From the NCBI GenBank assembly GCA_051418075.1, contig JBPRGG010000026.1, positions 1 to 64,000 of the forward strand: a stretch of DNA of 64,000 nt, given 5' to 3'. The translations under genes and the position numbers were made by a program. Below, one piece after another: positions 25,938-35,918 of the stretch (position 1 is the stretch's first letter; every line of letters starts with the position of its first letter). This stretch comes from JBPRGG01 sp051418075 (GTDB lineage Bacteria; Bacteroidota; Bacteroidia; Cytophagales; Cyclobacteriaceae). Below the pieces are notes generated by a model. The model was given only the letters and a program-made list of their open reading frames with translations, searched no databases and was not told where the DNA came from.

Positions 25938-26297
25938 GTTATGCCCTGATTGACTGATCAAATAGTGGAATGGGCCCAGGAAGAAGGATGTAATGAGCAT
26001 GTGAAGAGGACAAGGTAAGGGATTAGAACAAAAGTAGATTTATGCTGGTTGGCTATGATAAATGTTAAACTGGTAGTTTATAGGCTTCTCAAGTAAAATT
26101 GAAACTCCATTTAATCCATTTTAAGCCACCTACAGGCGGGAATCAGTTCAAAAGGTTTTAATGTCCCTTTTATGATGCTTTCTCACACAATTAAACCACT
26201 TTTTAATTGTTAATAAAATGTAAATTCAAATTCTGAATTCATATTTACGTGCTTGAAATAGCTATCTTTAATTAATAATAATACGAGGAAAAAGGGT
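25938..26297. other. 360-bp intergenic region upstream of the RND efflux operon
   Basis: No gene is seen. The last 120 bases are AT-rich and end in a GAGG-containing leader just before the adaptor gene, so the efflux promoter is probably here. TATCTTTA near 26263 is a near match to the TAnnTTTG -7 element. Confidence 0.4.
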
Positions 26298-27371
26298 ATG
26301 AGTAAAATAGTTAAGCAATTATTGATATTGTTTGTGATCATAATTGTGGTATTTCTGATCTTGAATTATAAGATCGGTTTCTTTTCTGGAAATTCAACCT
26401 CTCAGGCAGGGCCCATGGCTGCTGAACCATCTGCTATACCAGTGGCAGTAGAGGTGATCCAACCGGAAATACTGGAACAAAAGGTAAAAGTGACTGGCAC
26501 CCTGATGGCCAACGAGTCGGTAGAATTGAAAAGTGAAATTTCCGGAAAAATTACCAAAATCTATTTCACCGAAGGTCAACAAATCAACAATGGTGAGCTA
26601 TTATTTAGCATTGACGATACAGAGTTGCAAGCCCAGTTGGAAAAGCTGAAATCCACACAGAAGCTTTATGAGGACAATGAATACCGACAGAAAAAACTGC
26701 TGGAAAGGGAAGCGATCAGTCAGGAAGAATATGAGGTAGTGCTCAATGAATTAAGTACAATCCAGGCTGATATTAAGGTTGTTGAATCACAAATCAATAA
26801 AAGCCACATCCGGGCTCCATTTAGCGGAGTCATTGGTTTGAGACAGGTTAGTGAAGGCAGCTATATTTCTCCCAGCACGGTAATAGCAAATTTCTTCAGC
26901 ATTCAACCTATTAAGATTGAGTTTTCGGTACCGGGAAAATACAGTACAGAAATACAAAAAGATCAGGTGATCAGCTTTACAGTAGAAAGCATGGGTCAGG
27001 AGTTTCAGGGACGGATTTATGCCATAGAACCACAGATAGATCCCAAAACCAGAACCCTGAAAGTACGGGCCATTAGTCAGAATAAATCACGTCAGCTGAT
27101 GCCTGGTCAGTTTGCCAATATCGAGATTATCCTGGAAACCATCAATGATGCCCTGATGGTACCTACCATCTCTGTGATCCCGGAGTTGAATGGTCATAAG
27201 ATCTTCAAATATCAAAATGGCAAGGCCGTGTCAGTCAATGTGGACATAGGTCAGCGCTCTGATCAACAGGTACAGATCGTAAAAGGAATAAATCCTTCCG
27301 ATACTGTACTTATCAGTGGCATATTGCAGGTGCGGGATGGTGTTCCTGTTATGATTTCTTCATCAAATTAA
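26298..27371 (+). CDS. RND efflux periplasmic adaptor (HlyD/AcrA family)
   Basis: A 357-residue membrane-fusion protein. It has an N-terminal membrane anchor (residues 7-25), then a barrel-sandwich half (VKVTGTLMANESVELKSEISGKI), an alpha-hairpin (about 110-160), the return lipoyl half (HIRAPFSGVIGLRQVSEGSYI), and beta-barrel and membrane-proximal domains. It bridges the inner-membrane RND pump and the TolC channel. Spacing is 9 bases to the pump and 6 from the pump to the channel, so all three form one operon. The substrate is unknown. Confidence 0.93.
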   Translation: MSKIVKQLLILFVIIIVVFLILNYKIGFFSGNSTSQAGPMAAEPSAIPVAVEVIQPEILEQKVKVTGTLMANESVELKSEISGKITKIYFTEGQQINNGELLFSIDDTELQAQLEKLKSTQKLYEDNEYRQKKLLEREAISQEEYEVVLNELSTIQADIKVVESQINKSHIRAPFSGVIGLRQVSEGSYISPSTVIANFFSIQPIKIEFSVPGKYSTEIQKDQVISFTVESMGQEFQGRIYAIEPQIDPKTRTLKVRAISQNKSRQLMPGQFANIEIILETINDALMVPTISVIPELNGHKIFKYQNGKAVSVNVDIGQRSDQQVQIVKGINPSDTVLISGILQVRDGVPVMISSSN

Positions 27372-27380
27372 TTTCAGGAA

Positions 27381-30300
27381 ATGGCAAGTTTATCCAGTAT
27401 TAGTATTAATCGTCCGGTTTTGGCCATCGTGATGTCAATCGTAATCTTGATCTTTGGCATTATTGGCTTTAATTTTTTAGGGATCAGGGAATACCCCAGT
27501 GTAGATCCACCTATCATTTCCGTATCCACCAGCTATACCGGGGCCAGTGCTGATATCATTGAATCACAGATCACTGAACCTTTGGAGGAATCCATCAACG
27601 GGATTGCCGGGATCAAAACCCTCACCTCAGTAAGCCGGGACGGCAGAAGCACCATCACAGTAGAATTCGATCTGGGAATAGATATGGAAGCTGCGGCCAA
27701 TGATGTGCGTGACCGGGTATCAAGGGCCGTCCGTAACCTGCCCCAGGATGCTGACCCTCCGGTAGTGGCCAAACGGGATGCAGATTCCACTCCTATTGTG
27801 TTTCTTAATGTGAAAAGTGATCAGCGTTCCATGCTGGAGCTAACTGACATTGCCGATAATATTTTTAAAGAACGGCTTCAAACCATTCCCGGCGTGGCAG
27901 AAGTGGGAATTTGGGGTGAAAAACTGTACTCCATGCGCTTATGGATGGATCCTGATAAGCTGGCGGCCTATCAGCTTACACCCCTGGATGTAATCAATGC
28001 GGTAAATGCCAATAATATCGAGCTGCCATCTGGCCGGGTGGAAGGATTAAATACCGAACTCACTGTTCGGACAGTGGGTCGCATCAATAATCCTGAGGAA
28101 TATAATGACCTGATCATCAAAGAGGATGAAAATAATATCGTCAGGTTCAGGGATATAGGATATGCCGAACTGGGTCCGGAAAATGAAAGAACCGTATTAA
28201 AAAGAGATGGTATTCCCATGGTGGGAGTGGTGCTATATCCTCAGCCAGGTTCCAACAACATTGAAATTACGGATGAATTTTATAAAAGGCTGGAATCCAT
28301 TAAGGTGGATTTACCAGCCGATATTGATCTGGGCATTGGCTGGGATTTTACAGAATACATTCATCAATCAATTGATGAAGTGCAACAAACCATATTTATC
28401 GCCTTTTTCCTGGTAGTTTTCATCATCTTTTTGTTCTTAAGAGATTGGCGTACCACTGTGATCCCGGTCATTACCATTCCCATAGCCCTGATTGGTACCT
28501 TCTTTATCATGTATGTGGCTGATTTTTCCATCAATGTACTTACCTTATTGGGGATTGTACTGGCCATTGGCCTGGTGGTAGATGATGCCATTGTGGTGTT
28601 GGAAAACATCTACACCAAGATCGAAGATGGAATGGAGCCTCATCAGGCTGCCATTAACGGGGCACGGGAGATCTTTTTTGCCGTAATTTCCACCACAGTG
28701 GCTTTGGCTTCCGTCTTTTTGCCGGTTATTTTCTTGCAAGGGCTAACTGGCCGGTTATTCCGGGAGTTTGGCATAGTAGTGGCCGGTGCGGTAATAATTT
28801 CATCCTTTGTAGCCCTCACCCTGGCACCCATGCTATGTAGCAGGATCCTGAAAAAAAGAGAAGGGCATAACTGGTTTTATCGCAAAACAGAGCCATTTTT
28901 TAAATGGCTCAACCGAAAATACAACAGATCCCTGGAAGGTTTTATGCAAAACCGTTGGATGGCTTTTCCCCTGGTAGCTATATCCATTGGTATTCTGGTG
29001 GCTGTTGGAGCTTATTTGCCCTCAGAATTATCACCCCTGGAAGACCGGGGACAGTTTTATGCCTTTGCCACCGGACCAGAAGGAGCCACTTTTGAATACA
29101 TGGATCGCTATGTGGATTCCCTGATCGTGATGGCCCAAACTGAAATTCCGGAATACAGCGCAATTATTTCAGTGACCTCTCCTGGATTTGGCGCCTCCAC
29201 TTCAGTCAATTCGGCCTTTTTCCGGGTGATTCTGAAAAATGTGGATGAAAGGGAAAGATCCCAATCGGAAATTGTAAAGGGTTTTCAGCCCAAAATCATG
29301 AGTAATACCATGGCCCGGGCTTTTGTATCCGAACCCCAATCGATCGGAAACCGACGTTCAGGACTTCCGATCCAATATGTAATTCAGGCTCCTAACCTGG
29401 AAAAGCTTAAAGAAGTTTTACCTGAATTTCTTCTAAAGGCCAGCCAGGATCCCACCTTTAATTTTGTAGACGTAGATTTAAAGTTCAATAAACCGGAGAT
29501 CCGGATCGAAATAGACCGGGAAAAAGCCCGGAAAATGGGAGTTTCAGTAAGAGACATTGCCCAAACCCTACAATTGGGACTGAGTGGACAAAGATTTGGT
29601 TATTTTATCAAAAACGGGCAACAATACCAGATCATTGGTCAGGTACTAAGGGAAGATCGTAATGAGCCCTTTGATTTGCGGTCACTGTACGTGAGAAACA
29701 ATACCGGTGAATTGATCCAGATTGACAACCTGGTTTATCTGACAGAACAAAGCACACCTCCATCACTTTATCGGTTCAATCGGGCCTCTGCCGCCACCAT
29801 TTCGGCTAGTCTGACTGATGGAAATACCATTGGAGACGGAGTGGAAGCTATGGACCGGATCAAAGCAGAAGTATTGGATGAATCATTTTCCACTGCCCTT
29901 GACGGAGTGACCCGTGAATTTGAAGAAAGTTCCTCCAGTCTGTTCTTTGCTTTTCTGTTTGCGCTCATCCTGATCTACCTGGTGCTGGCGGCTCAGTTTG
30001 AAAGCTTTCGTGATCCTTTTACCATCATGTTCACTGTTCCATTAGCCATTGCCGGGGCTTTATTCAGTTTATTACTTTTTAATGAAACCCTTAATATATT
30101 CAGCCAGATCGGGATGATCATGCTGGTAGGTTTGGTTACCAAAAATGGGATCCTGATCGTGGAATTTGCCAATCAGCGTAAAGCACGGGGTATGAACATT
30201 ATGGAAGCCATCATAGGAGCTGCTGAATCCCGCTTCCGTCCTATTTTGATGACCAGCTTATCCACCATATTGGGTATATTACCCATTGCCCTGGCCCTGG

Positions 30301-30440
30301 GGGCAGGCTCGGAAAGCAGGGTATCTATGGGTATTGCCGTGATCGGAGGATTGATCTTTGCTACCATTTTAACATTATATATCATCCCGGCCATTTACAG
30401 TTACTTTACCGGAACCGAGAAAAGAGTCGCCAGATTTTAA
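27381..30440 (+). CDS. RND multidrug efflux pump, HAE1/AcrB type
   Basis: A 1019-residue inner-membrane pump of the usual RND length with 12 transmembrane segments. The proton-relay Asp pair lies in TM4 (GLVVDDAIVVLENIY) and the relay Lys in TM10 (GLVTKNGILIVEFAN). Two large periplasmic porter/docking loops are present. The N-terminus (SSISINRPVLAIVMSIVI) is standard. It works with the flanking adaptor and channel to expel hydrophobic or amphiphilic compounds. No local regulator gene is present in the operon. Confidence 0.95.
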   Translation: MASLSSISINRPVLAIVMSIVILIFGIIGFNFLGIREYPSVDPPIISVSTSYTGASADIIESQITEPLEESINGIAGIKTLTSVSRDGRSTITVEFDLGIDMEAAANDVRDRVSRAVRNLPQDADPPVVAKRDADSTPIVFLNVKSDQRSMLELTDIADNIFKERLQTIPGVAEVGIWGEKLYSMRLWMDPDKLAAYQLTPLDVINAVNANNIELPSGRVEGLNTELTVRTVGRINNPEEYNDLIIKEDENNIVRFRDIGYAELGPENERTVLKRDGIPMVGVVLYPQPGSNNIEITDEFYKRLESIKVDLPADIDLGIGWDFTEYIHQSIDEVQQTIFIAFFLVVFIIFLFLRDWRTTVIPVITIPIALIGTFFIMYVADFSINVLTLLGIVLAIGLVVDDAIVVLENIYTKIEDGMEPHQAAINGAREIFFAVISTTVALASVFLPVIFLQGLTGRLFREFGIVVAGAVIISSFVALTLAPMLCSRILKKREGHNWFYRKTEPFFKWLNRKYNRSLEGFMQNRWMAFPLVAISIGILVAVGAYLPSELSPLEDRGQFYAFATGPEGATFEYMDRYVDSLIVMAQTEIPEYSAIISVTSPGFGASTSVNSAFFRVILKNVDERERSQSEIVKGFQPKIMSNTMARAFVSEPQSIGNRRSGLPIQYVIQAPNLEKLKEVLPEFLLKASQDPTFNFVDVDLKFNKPEIRIEIDREKARKMGVSVRDIAQTLQLGLSGQRFGYFIKNGQQYQIIGQVLREDRNEPFDLRSLYVRNNTGELIQIDNLVYLTEQSTPPSLYRFNRASAATISASLTDGNTIGDGVEAMDRIKAEVLDESFSTALDGVTREFEESSSSLFFAFLFALILIYLVLAAQFESFRDPFTIMFTVPLAIAGALFSLLLFNETLNIFSQIGMIMLVGLVTKNGILIVEFANQRKARGMNIMEAIIGAAESRFRPILMTSLSTILGILPIALALGAGSESRVSMGIAVIGGLIFATILTLYIIPAIYSYFTGTEKRVARF

Positions 30441-30446
30441 CTTTTT

Positions 30447-31784
30447 ATGAAACACAAATTGAGTCATCTGACCTTATTGGTTATCCTGTTGATATTTTCA
30501 GGAAACCTGACAGTGAAATCCCAGGAAATGATGAACCTGAGTCGAGCCATTGAAATAGGTTTGGAAAACAATTACAACCTGAAAATTGCCGATAATCTGC
30601 AAATTGTAGCTGAAAACAACAATACCCTGGGCAATGCTGGTTTTATGCCCAGTTTGGATCTGACTGGTCGTAAAAATTGGAGCAGTGAAAACGTAAACCT
30701 GGAAATTGCCACTGCAGATGGCTCTTTTCCCATAGAAAGGAACTGGGCCAAATCCAACAATTTTAATGTATCAGCTGATATGGTCTGGACTATTTTTGAT
30801 GGCATGGCCATGTTTGCCACACAGGAAAAGCTAGATGTACTTGATCAATATGGCGCTCTTAATAAAGAATCTGTTCTGGAAAATACCATTGCCCTGATCA
30901 GTAGCACCTATTACCGGGTTATTCTGGAAGAGGCTAAATTAAATGTTTTACAAAATACCATCAAACTTTCCCAGGAACGAAAGGATATAGCCGAAACAAA
31001 GTATCAGGTAGGAAAAGCCTCCAAGCTGGAGTTTTTAGCGGCACAGGTTGATTTTAACAGTGACCTTTCAGCACTGATCAGACAACGGGAAATCCTTCGT
31101 CAGACCCAGATTGAATTCAACCGTATACTGGCCCGTGATCTGTTGGTAGAATTTGAAACAAAAGATTCAATCATAATAGGCGAAGAACTGGATCAGGAAT
31201 CGTTATTAGCTGCACTTGATCAACAAAATCCGCAATTGCTGATGATGATGGCCAATAAAAATATCGCGTATTATGAGCAACAGGAAATTGCGGGGGAAAG
31301 ATTGCCTGAAGTATTTATTACCGTGGGATATGCCTATTCCACCTTAAACAGGGAAGCAGGCCAGCTAAAGAGCAGCCAGTCCGATGGATTAAATTACGGA
31401 TTGGGAGGAAGCTGGAATATTTTTGATGGTTTTAATACCAACAGAAGGATACAAAATGCCAAAATAGAAGTTTTGAATCGTGATCTTGAAATACAGCAAT
31501 TACGCATTGACCTTAAGGCCGACCTGCACAAGGTTTACATTACCTACCAAAACAGCCGGGAACTTTATGCCCTGGAACAGGAAAATTTTGCTGTAGCCCG
31601 GGAAAATTCAGAAATTGCCCTGGATCGCTACCGGCTGGGAAATACCAATGCCCTGGAACTCCGGGAAGCCCAGCAAAATTTTGTTGATGCAGAGAGTAGG
31701 AGGCTAAATGCTGCTTATGCAATCAAGGTGGCTGAAATTGAATTGCTAAGGCTTAGTGGGAAAGTGCTGGAAGAAATGAATTAA
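30447..31784 (+). CDS. TolC-family outer-membrane efflux channel
   Basis: A 445-residue outer-membrane factor with a signal peptide (cut near VKSQE). Two repeats of the TolC fold are seen: LSRAIEIGLENNYNLKIA opens the first and YGLGGSWNIFDG the second. Long coiled-coil helices include AETKYQVGKASKLEFLAAQ and ALDRYRLGNTNALELREAQ, the paired family motif. It is the last gene of the RND operon and provides the exit duct. Confidence 0.93.
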   Translation: MKHKLSHLTLLVILLIFSGNLTVKSQEMMNLSRAIEIGLENNYNLKIADNLQIVAENNNTLGNAGFMPSLDLTGRKNWSSENVNLEIATADGSFPIERNWAKSNNFNVSADMVWTIFDGMAMFATQEKLDVLDQYGALNKESVLENTIALISSTYYRVILEEAKLNVLQNTIKLSQERKDIAETKYQVGKASKLEFLAAQVDFNSDLSALIRQREILRQTQIEFNRILARDLLVEFETKDSIIIGEELDQESLLAALDQQNPQLLMMMANKNIAYYEQQEIAGERLPEVFITVGYAYSTLNREAGQLKSSQSDGLNYGLGGSWNIFDGFNTNRRIQNAKIEVLNRDLEIQQLRIDLKADLHKVYITYQNSRELYALEQENFAVARENSEIALDRYRLGNTNALELREAQQNFVDAESRRLNAAYAIKVAEIELLRLSGKVLEEMN

Positions 31785-31903
31785 ATTAAGCCAAGGTTTA
31801 ACTATCCCAGCCTTCTGAGTCAATAAAAAATAACTGCAACAAAAAAAGCATAGACCTTTTTCAGGATTGGTTGTTATGTAATTAACAGCAAAAAAATAAC
31901 ACC

Positions 31904-33322
31904 ATGACACAACATGCCAATTACAGCCTGTTCCAGCAGGTATGCCAGTTTATTGAGCAAGCCAACCAATACTTGAAATTACACCCCGGCCTGGTAGAAC
32001 AAGTGAAACAGTGCAACGCCATTTACAAATTTAATTTTCCTGTCACTAAACCGGATGGCAGTTATGAGGTACACACCGGATATAGGGTACAACATTCACA
32101 TCATCAGTTGCCGGTAAAAGGCGGTATTCGTTACAGTACTCAGGTAGACGAAGAAGAAGTGAAGGGTTTGGCTGCGTTGATGACCTTCAAATGTTCACTG
32201 GTGGACCTTCCTTTCGGTGGTGGCAAGGGGGGAGTAGATATAGACCCTCGCACCTGCGATGATAAAATGGTGGAAAATATTACCCGACGCTATACCATGG
32301 AACTGATCCGAAAAAATTTTATCGGCCCGGCCCTGGATGTACCTGCTCCTGACTATGGCACCGGAGCTCGTGAAATGGGCTGGATTGTGGATACCTACAG
32401 GGCTTATCATCCGGAACAGGTAAATGCATTAGGATGTGTAACTGGTAAGCCACTGTCACTTAATGGCATAGAGGGTCGTACAGAAGCCACCGGCATGGGT
32501 GTGTTCTTTGGCATCCGGGAAGCCGTTTCAGTCAAAGAGGATATGACGGCGCTTGGCCTTAGCCCTGGATTGACTGGCAAAAAAGTTATTATTCAGGGTT
32601 TGGGAAATGTGGGATATTATGCCGCCCTTTACCTGCAAAAGGCAGGAGCCATCATTTCTGGAATAGCTGAATATAATGGCGGATATTTTGATGAGCATGG
32701 AATTGATATTAGCAAAATCAAAGACTATCAAAATGAAAATGGCTCATTTGAAGGATATGGTCAGGGAAAGTTTATCCGGGATTCATCAGCCCTGCTTACT
32801 TATCCTTGTGATATCCTGATACCGGCAGCCCTGGAAAATCAAATCACATCGGCCAATGCCGGAGCCGTACAGGCTAAAATTATCGCAGAAGCAGCCAACG
32901 GACCAGTAACCACAGATGCAGAAGCTATTTTATTGGAAAAAAACAAGATGATCATTCCTGATATGTACCTGAATGCAGGTGGTGTAACTGTTTCTTATTT
33001 TGAATGGCTGAAGAACCTGTCCCGGATGTCTTTTGGGCAATTGGAAAAAAGATATGAGCGACAGAAGTATGATAACCTGCTGAACAGCATAGAAGCTGCA
33101 ACCGGTAAATCATTCACCTCTACCCAGGAAAATCAAATTGTAAGAGGAGCCAGTGAAAGAGACCTGGTAGAATCGGGACTGGAAGAAACCATGGTAACCG
33201 CCTATCATAGCGTTAATAAAGTGAGAAAGGAAAATAATATTAAAAGTTTGCGAACAGGTGCTTTTATGTTGTCATTGCAAAGGATAGCCCATAGTTATAT
33301 GAACCTGGGTATTTTCCCTTAA
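31904..33322 (+). CDS. gdhA: glutamate dehydrogenase (Glu/Leu/Phe/Val dehydrogenase family)
   Basis: A 472-residue cytoplasmic enzyme interconverting glutamate with 2-oxoglutarate and ammonia. Substrate-binding KGGIRYST (72-79) and the PFGGGKGGV loop (103-111) with the catalytic Lys are present, followed by a Rossmann domain (IIQGLGNVGYYAA, about 230-242). Length and order match hexameric GDH. The C-terminal part is slightly longer than the shortest members. It is monocistronic, with 119 bases upstream. Coenzyme preference cannot be read safely. Confidence 0.9.
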   Translation: MTQHANYSLFQQVCQFIEQANQYLKLHPGLVEQVKQCNAIYKFNFPVTKPDGSYEVHTGYRVQHSHHQLPVKGGIRYSTQVDEEEVKGLAALMTFKCSLVDLPFGGGKGGVDIDPRTCDDKMVENITRRYTMELIRKNFIGPALDVPAPDYGTGAREMGWIVDTYRAYHPEQVNALGCVTGKPLSLNGIEGRTEATGMGVFFGIREAVSVKEDMTALGLSPGLTGKKVIIQGLGNVGYYAALYLQKAGAIISGIAEYNGGYFDEHGIDISKIKDYQNENGSFEGYGQGKFIRDSSALLTYPCDILIPAALENQITSANAGAVQAKIIAEAANGPVTTDAEAILLEKNKMIIPDMYLNAGGVTVSYFEWLKNLSRMSFGQLEKRYERQKYDNLLNSIEAATGKSFTSTQENQIVRGASERDLVESGLEETMVTAYHSVNKVRKENNIKSLRTGAFMLSLQRIAHSYMNLGIFP

Positions 33323-33588
33323 TTGTAATAGAAATCTTGCATTGATTTTTTCAGGAGTTCTTCATAAAAATTTAAAAACAGAAGTAATACTGGTTGGATT
33401 TTTAGAAGAATGAGGGAATTCATTGGTAATCCTTTTTTCCGGAGAAAATATTAAATGTAATGACCTTTTAGGTCTAATATGTCTGAACTATGATTATGAG
33501 GCAAATAAAAGCAGCGATGGAGGGGTTGTACGACGTACCTGTGGGTAGGAATAAAGTACGGCCGTCCGGACAGGAAAAAGATGACCTT

Positions 33589-34602
33589 TCAGCAAATCCT
33601 GGGCAGCTGCTCACCTGCAAGCATATCAACAATTCTTCTGCCTCCAATCTGAGTCTTTAGCAAAACCATACCAGCCGGATCAGCTATAACCTCTCCGATT
33701 ACCCGGCTGTGTCGACCTTCTTCAAATTTTTGCATCAATTCCAATGCTGCATCAGCGGCCAGGGCTGGAATCACCATTACTACTTTGCCTTCATTGGCCA
33801 CATGAAGTGGATCGAATCCCATCATTTCACATAAGCCTTTCACCGGTTCCTGCAGTGGAATATCCTCTTCCCGGATTTCGATGCCAATATCCTGAAGATG
33901 TACTATTTCATTTAAAACAGTACCAATACCTCCCCGGGTAGCATCCCGCATAAATTTTATGGGTATTTTTGCTTCCATTATCTTCTGCAGCATGTGATTC
34001 AGTGGAGCCACGTCTGATTTAATTTTTAAAGTTTCTCCTATTTTTTCCCGGGCAGTAAACACAGCCATACCATGGTCAGCAATTGTACCATTTAAAATGA
34101 TCAGGTCACCAGGGGACAGATCAATATGTTCTTGTAATTTTTCATATCCCAATATGGGTATTCCCAGACCAGTGGTGCTGATAAACAGCTTGTCACAACT
34201 GCCTTTATCCACAACCTTTGTATCACCGGAAATGATAAATACTCCAGCTTTATTGGCCTCAGCTTGCATAGATTGTACCACTTTTTCCAGAATATCCATG
34301 GGTAAACCCTCTTCCAGTATAAAAGAGACAGTGAGGTACCGTGGTATACTCCCACTCACAGCCAGATCATTGACCGTACCTGAAACAGCCAGCTTGCCAA
34401 TATCGCCTCCGGGAAAAAAAAGCGGATTGACTACAAAAGCATCAGTGGTAATATGCACCTGATTGGAGGGTAATTCCACCAGTGCTGCATCGGTATTTTT
34501 CACAAGGTTTGGATTAGGAAAATACTGGAAAAACAGCTTTTCAATCAGCTGATGAGATAATTTTCCCCCACTTCCATGGGCCAGTAATATGCGGTCTTCC
34601 AT
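33589..34602 (-). CDS. hypE: hydrogenase maturation protein HypE (carbamoyl dehydratase)
   Basis: A 337-residue PurM-like protein that converts the C-terminal thiocarboxamide to thiocyanate for the CN ligand of the [NiFe] site. LLAHGSGGKLS near the N-terminus, TTDAFVV, SGDTKVVDKG and the obligatory C-terminal PRIC with Cys337 are present. I chose the ATG at 34602 (MEDRILLAHG); an upstream in-frame ATG at 34713 would run into hypD and add unrelated residues. It ends the hypF-hypC-hypD-hypE operon, 16 bases after hypD. Confidence 0.93.
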   Translation of the reverse strand: MEDRILLAHGSGGKLSHQLIEKLFFQYFPNPNLVKNTDAALVELPSNQVHITTDAFVVNPLFFPGGDIGKLAVSGTVNDLAVSGSIPRYLTVSFILEEGLPMDILEKVVQSMQAEANKAGVFIISGDTKVVDKGSCDKLFISTTGLGIPILGYEKLQEHIDLSPGDLIILNGTIADHGMAVFTAREKIGETLKIKSDVAPLNHMLQKIMEAKIPIKFMRDATRGGIGTVLNEIVHLQDIGIEIREEDIPLQEPVKGLCEMMGFDPLHVANEGKVVMVIPALAADAALELMQKFEEGRHSRVIGEVIADPAGMVLLKTQIGGRRIVDMLAGEQLPRIC

Positions 34603-34618
34603 AAGTTTTATAATTAAA

Positions 34619-35698
34619 TTATTGGTAGCGATAGCGGTAATGTGCCTGGCATGCTCCTTCGTGTGAAACCATGCAGGCACCGATCGGATGCTCTGGCATA
34701 CATTGGTTACCAAAAAGAATGCATTCGACAGGATTTTTGATTCCTTTCAATATTTTGCCACAAATGCAACCTTTGGGCTCATGTGAAACAAATGGTTTAA
34801 TGTCCAGTTGGCCAGCATCAAATTGTTGGTAGGAAGGTTTTATTTTTAATCCGCTTCGGGCAATTATTCCCAGTCCGCGCCAGTAATCATCTTGCAGCTG
34901 AAAAACCTGATTTAAAAATTGCCGGGCTTTTTGATTTCCCTCAGACCGAACTCCCCTGGAATACTGATTTTCTACCCTGGCTTCTCCTGCTTCAAACTGT
35001 TTGATCAACATCAATATGGCTTGCAACAGATCCACAGGCTCGAAACCTGCAATGACAACAGGAATATGATATTTTTGAGCAATAAATTGATAAATGTCGG
35101 TTCCCGTTATGCTGCTGACATGACCCGGACCAATATAGCCATCCAGCTGAACTTCTTCATCAATCAAAGCCTGCATGGCTGGAGGCATAACTTTATGAGC
35201 GCTAAGCACATAAAAATTTTTTAGTTGCATCTGTTCTGCTTTGATCAAAGCAATAGCAGTAGCAGGTGCTGTGGTTTCAAATCCAATACCTAAAAAGACC
35301 ACCTTTCGATCAGGATGTTGAAGGGACAGATTTAAGGCGGCCAGACTGGATTGAACCATACGAATATCTGCACCTCCGGCTTTAGCGGATTGCAGATTGG
35401 TATTTGTACCGGGAACCTTCAACAGATCACCATAGGTGGCGATAATAATATCTTCCCTTTGGGCCAGGGCCAGAGAATGATCAATGAATTCAATAGCAGT
35501 GACACATACCGGACAACCTGGGCCAGAAATCAATGCAACAGTATCAGGTAATAAAGAGGGTATGCCAAATCGTTGAATGGCCATGGTATGACCTCCGCAA
35601 ACTTCCATTAAACGAATTTTATGGGCAGATACCTGATTTATTTGATCAATCAGGATTTTAACCAGTTCTTTTGATCTGAATTCATCGATATACTTCAA
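34619..35698 (-). CDS. hypD: hydrogenase maturation protein HypD
   Basis: A 359-residue iron-sulfur scaffold that, with HypC, assembles the Fe(CN)2CO unit of [NiFe] hydrogenases. The key cysteines are in MEVCGGHTMA (Cys34) and GPGCPVC (Cys62, Cys65), and the 4Fe-4S-binding set is near the C-terminus in PKGCICGKILKG and later GNQCMPEHPIGACMVS. It lies 7 bases after hypC on the same strand. No hydrogenase structural gene occurs in this window. Confidence 0.94.
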   Translation of the reverse strand: MKYIDEFRSKELVKILIDQINQVSAHKIRLMEVCGGHTMAIQRFGIPSLLPDTVALISGPGCPVCVTAIEFIDHSLALAQREDIIIATYGDLLKVPGTNTNLQSAKAGGADIRMVQSSLAALNLSLQHPDRKVVFLGIGFETTAPATAIALIKAEQMQLKNFYVLSAHKVMPPAMQALIDEEVQLDGYIGPGHVSSITGTDIYQFIAQKYHIPVVIAGFEPVDLLQAILMLIKQFEAGEARVENQYSRGVRSEGNQKARQFLNQVFQLQDDYWRGLGIIARSGLKIKPSYQQFDAGQLDIKPFVSHEPKGCICGKILKGIKNPVECILFGNQCMPEHPIGACMVSHEGACQAHYRYRYQ

Positions 35699-35705
35699 TG
35701 GCTAA

Positions 35706-35918
35706 TTATTTATTTAATTCATTCACCATAGAAAGTGTAGCTAATGCTTCTTCTTCGTTGATTTTTTCTATGGCAAAGCCGGTATGTATCAAAACATAGT
35801 CTCCGGGTTCTGCCTTATCCAGCAGATCCAATGCTACCTTGACTTCTGAACCACCTAATGAAGCAACTGCTTCACTACCTTCAATACTTATTATTCTGGC
35901 TGGTATACTTAAACACAT
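35706..35918 (-). CDS. hypC: hydrogenase maturation chaperone HypC
   Basis: A 70-residue chaperone with the invariant start MCLSIPARI (the N-terminal Cys2 binds the iron precursor) and the small barrel typical of HypC/HupF, including GDYVLIHTGFAIEKI. It transfers the Fe(CN)2CO group with HypD. Its first 38 bases overlap the end of hypF, and the conserved N-terminus makes the overlap credible. Confidence 0.94.
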   Translation of the reverse strand: MCLSIPARIISIEGSEAVASLGGSEVKVALDLLDKAEPGDYVLIHTGFAIEKINEEEALATLSMVNELNK

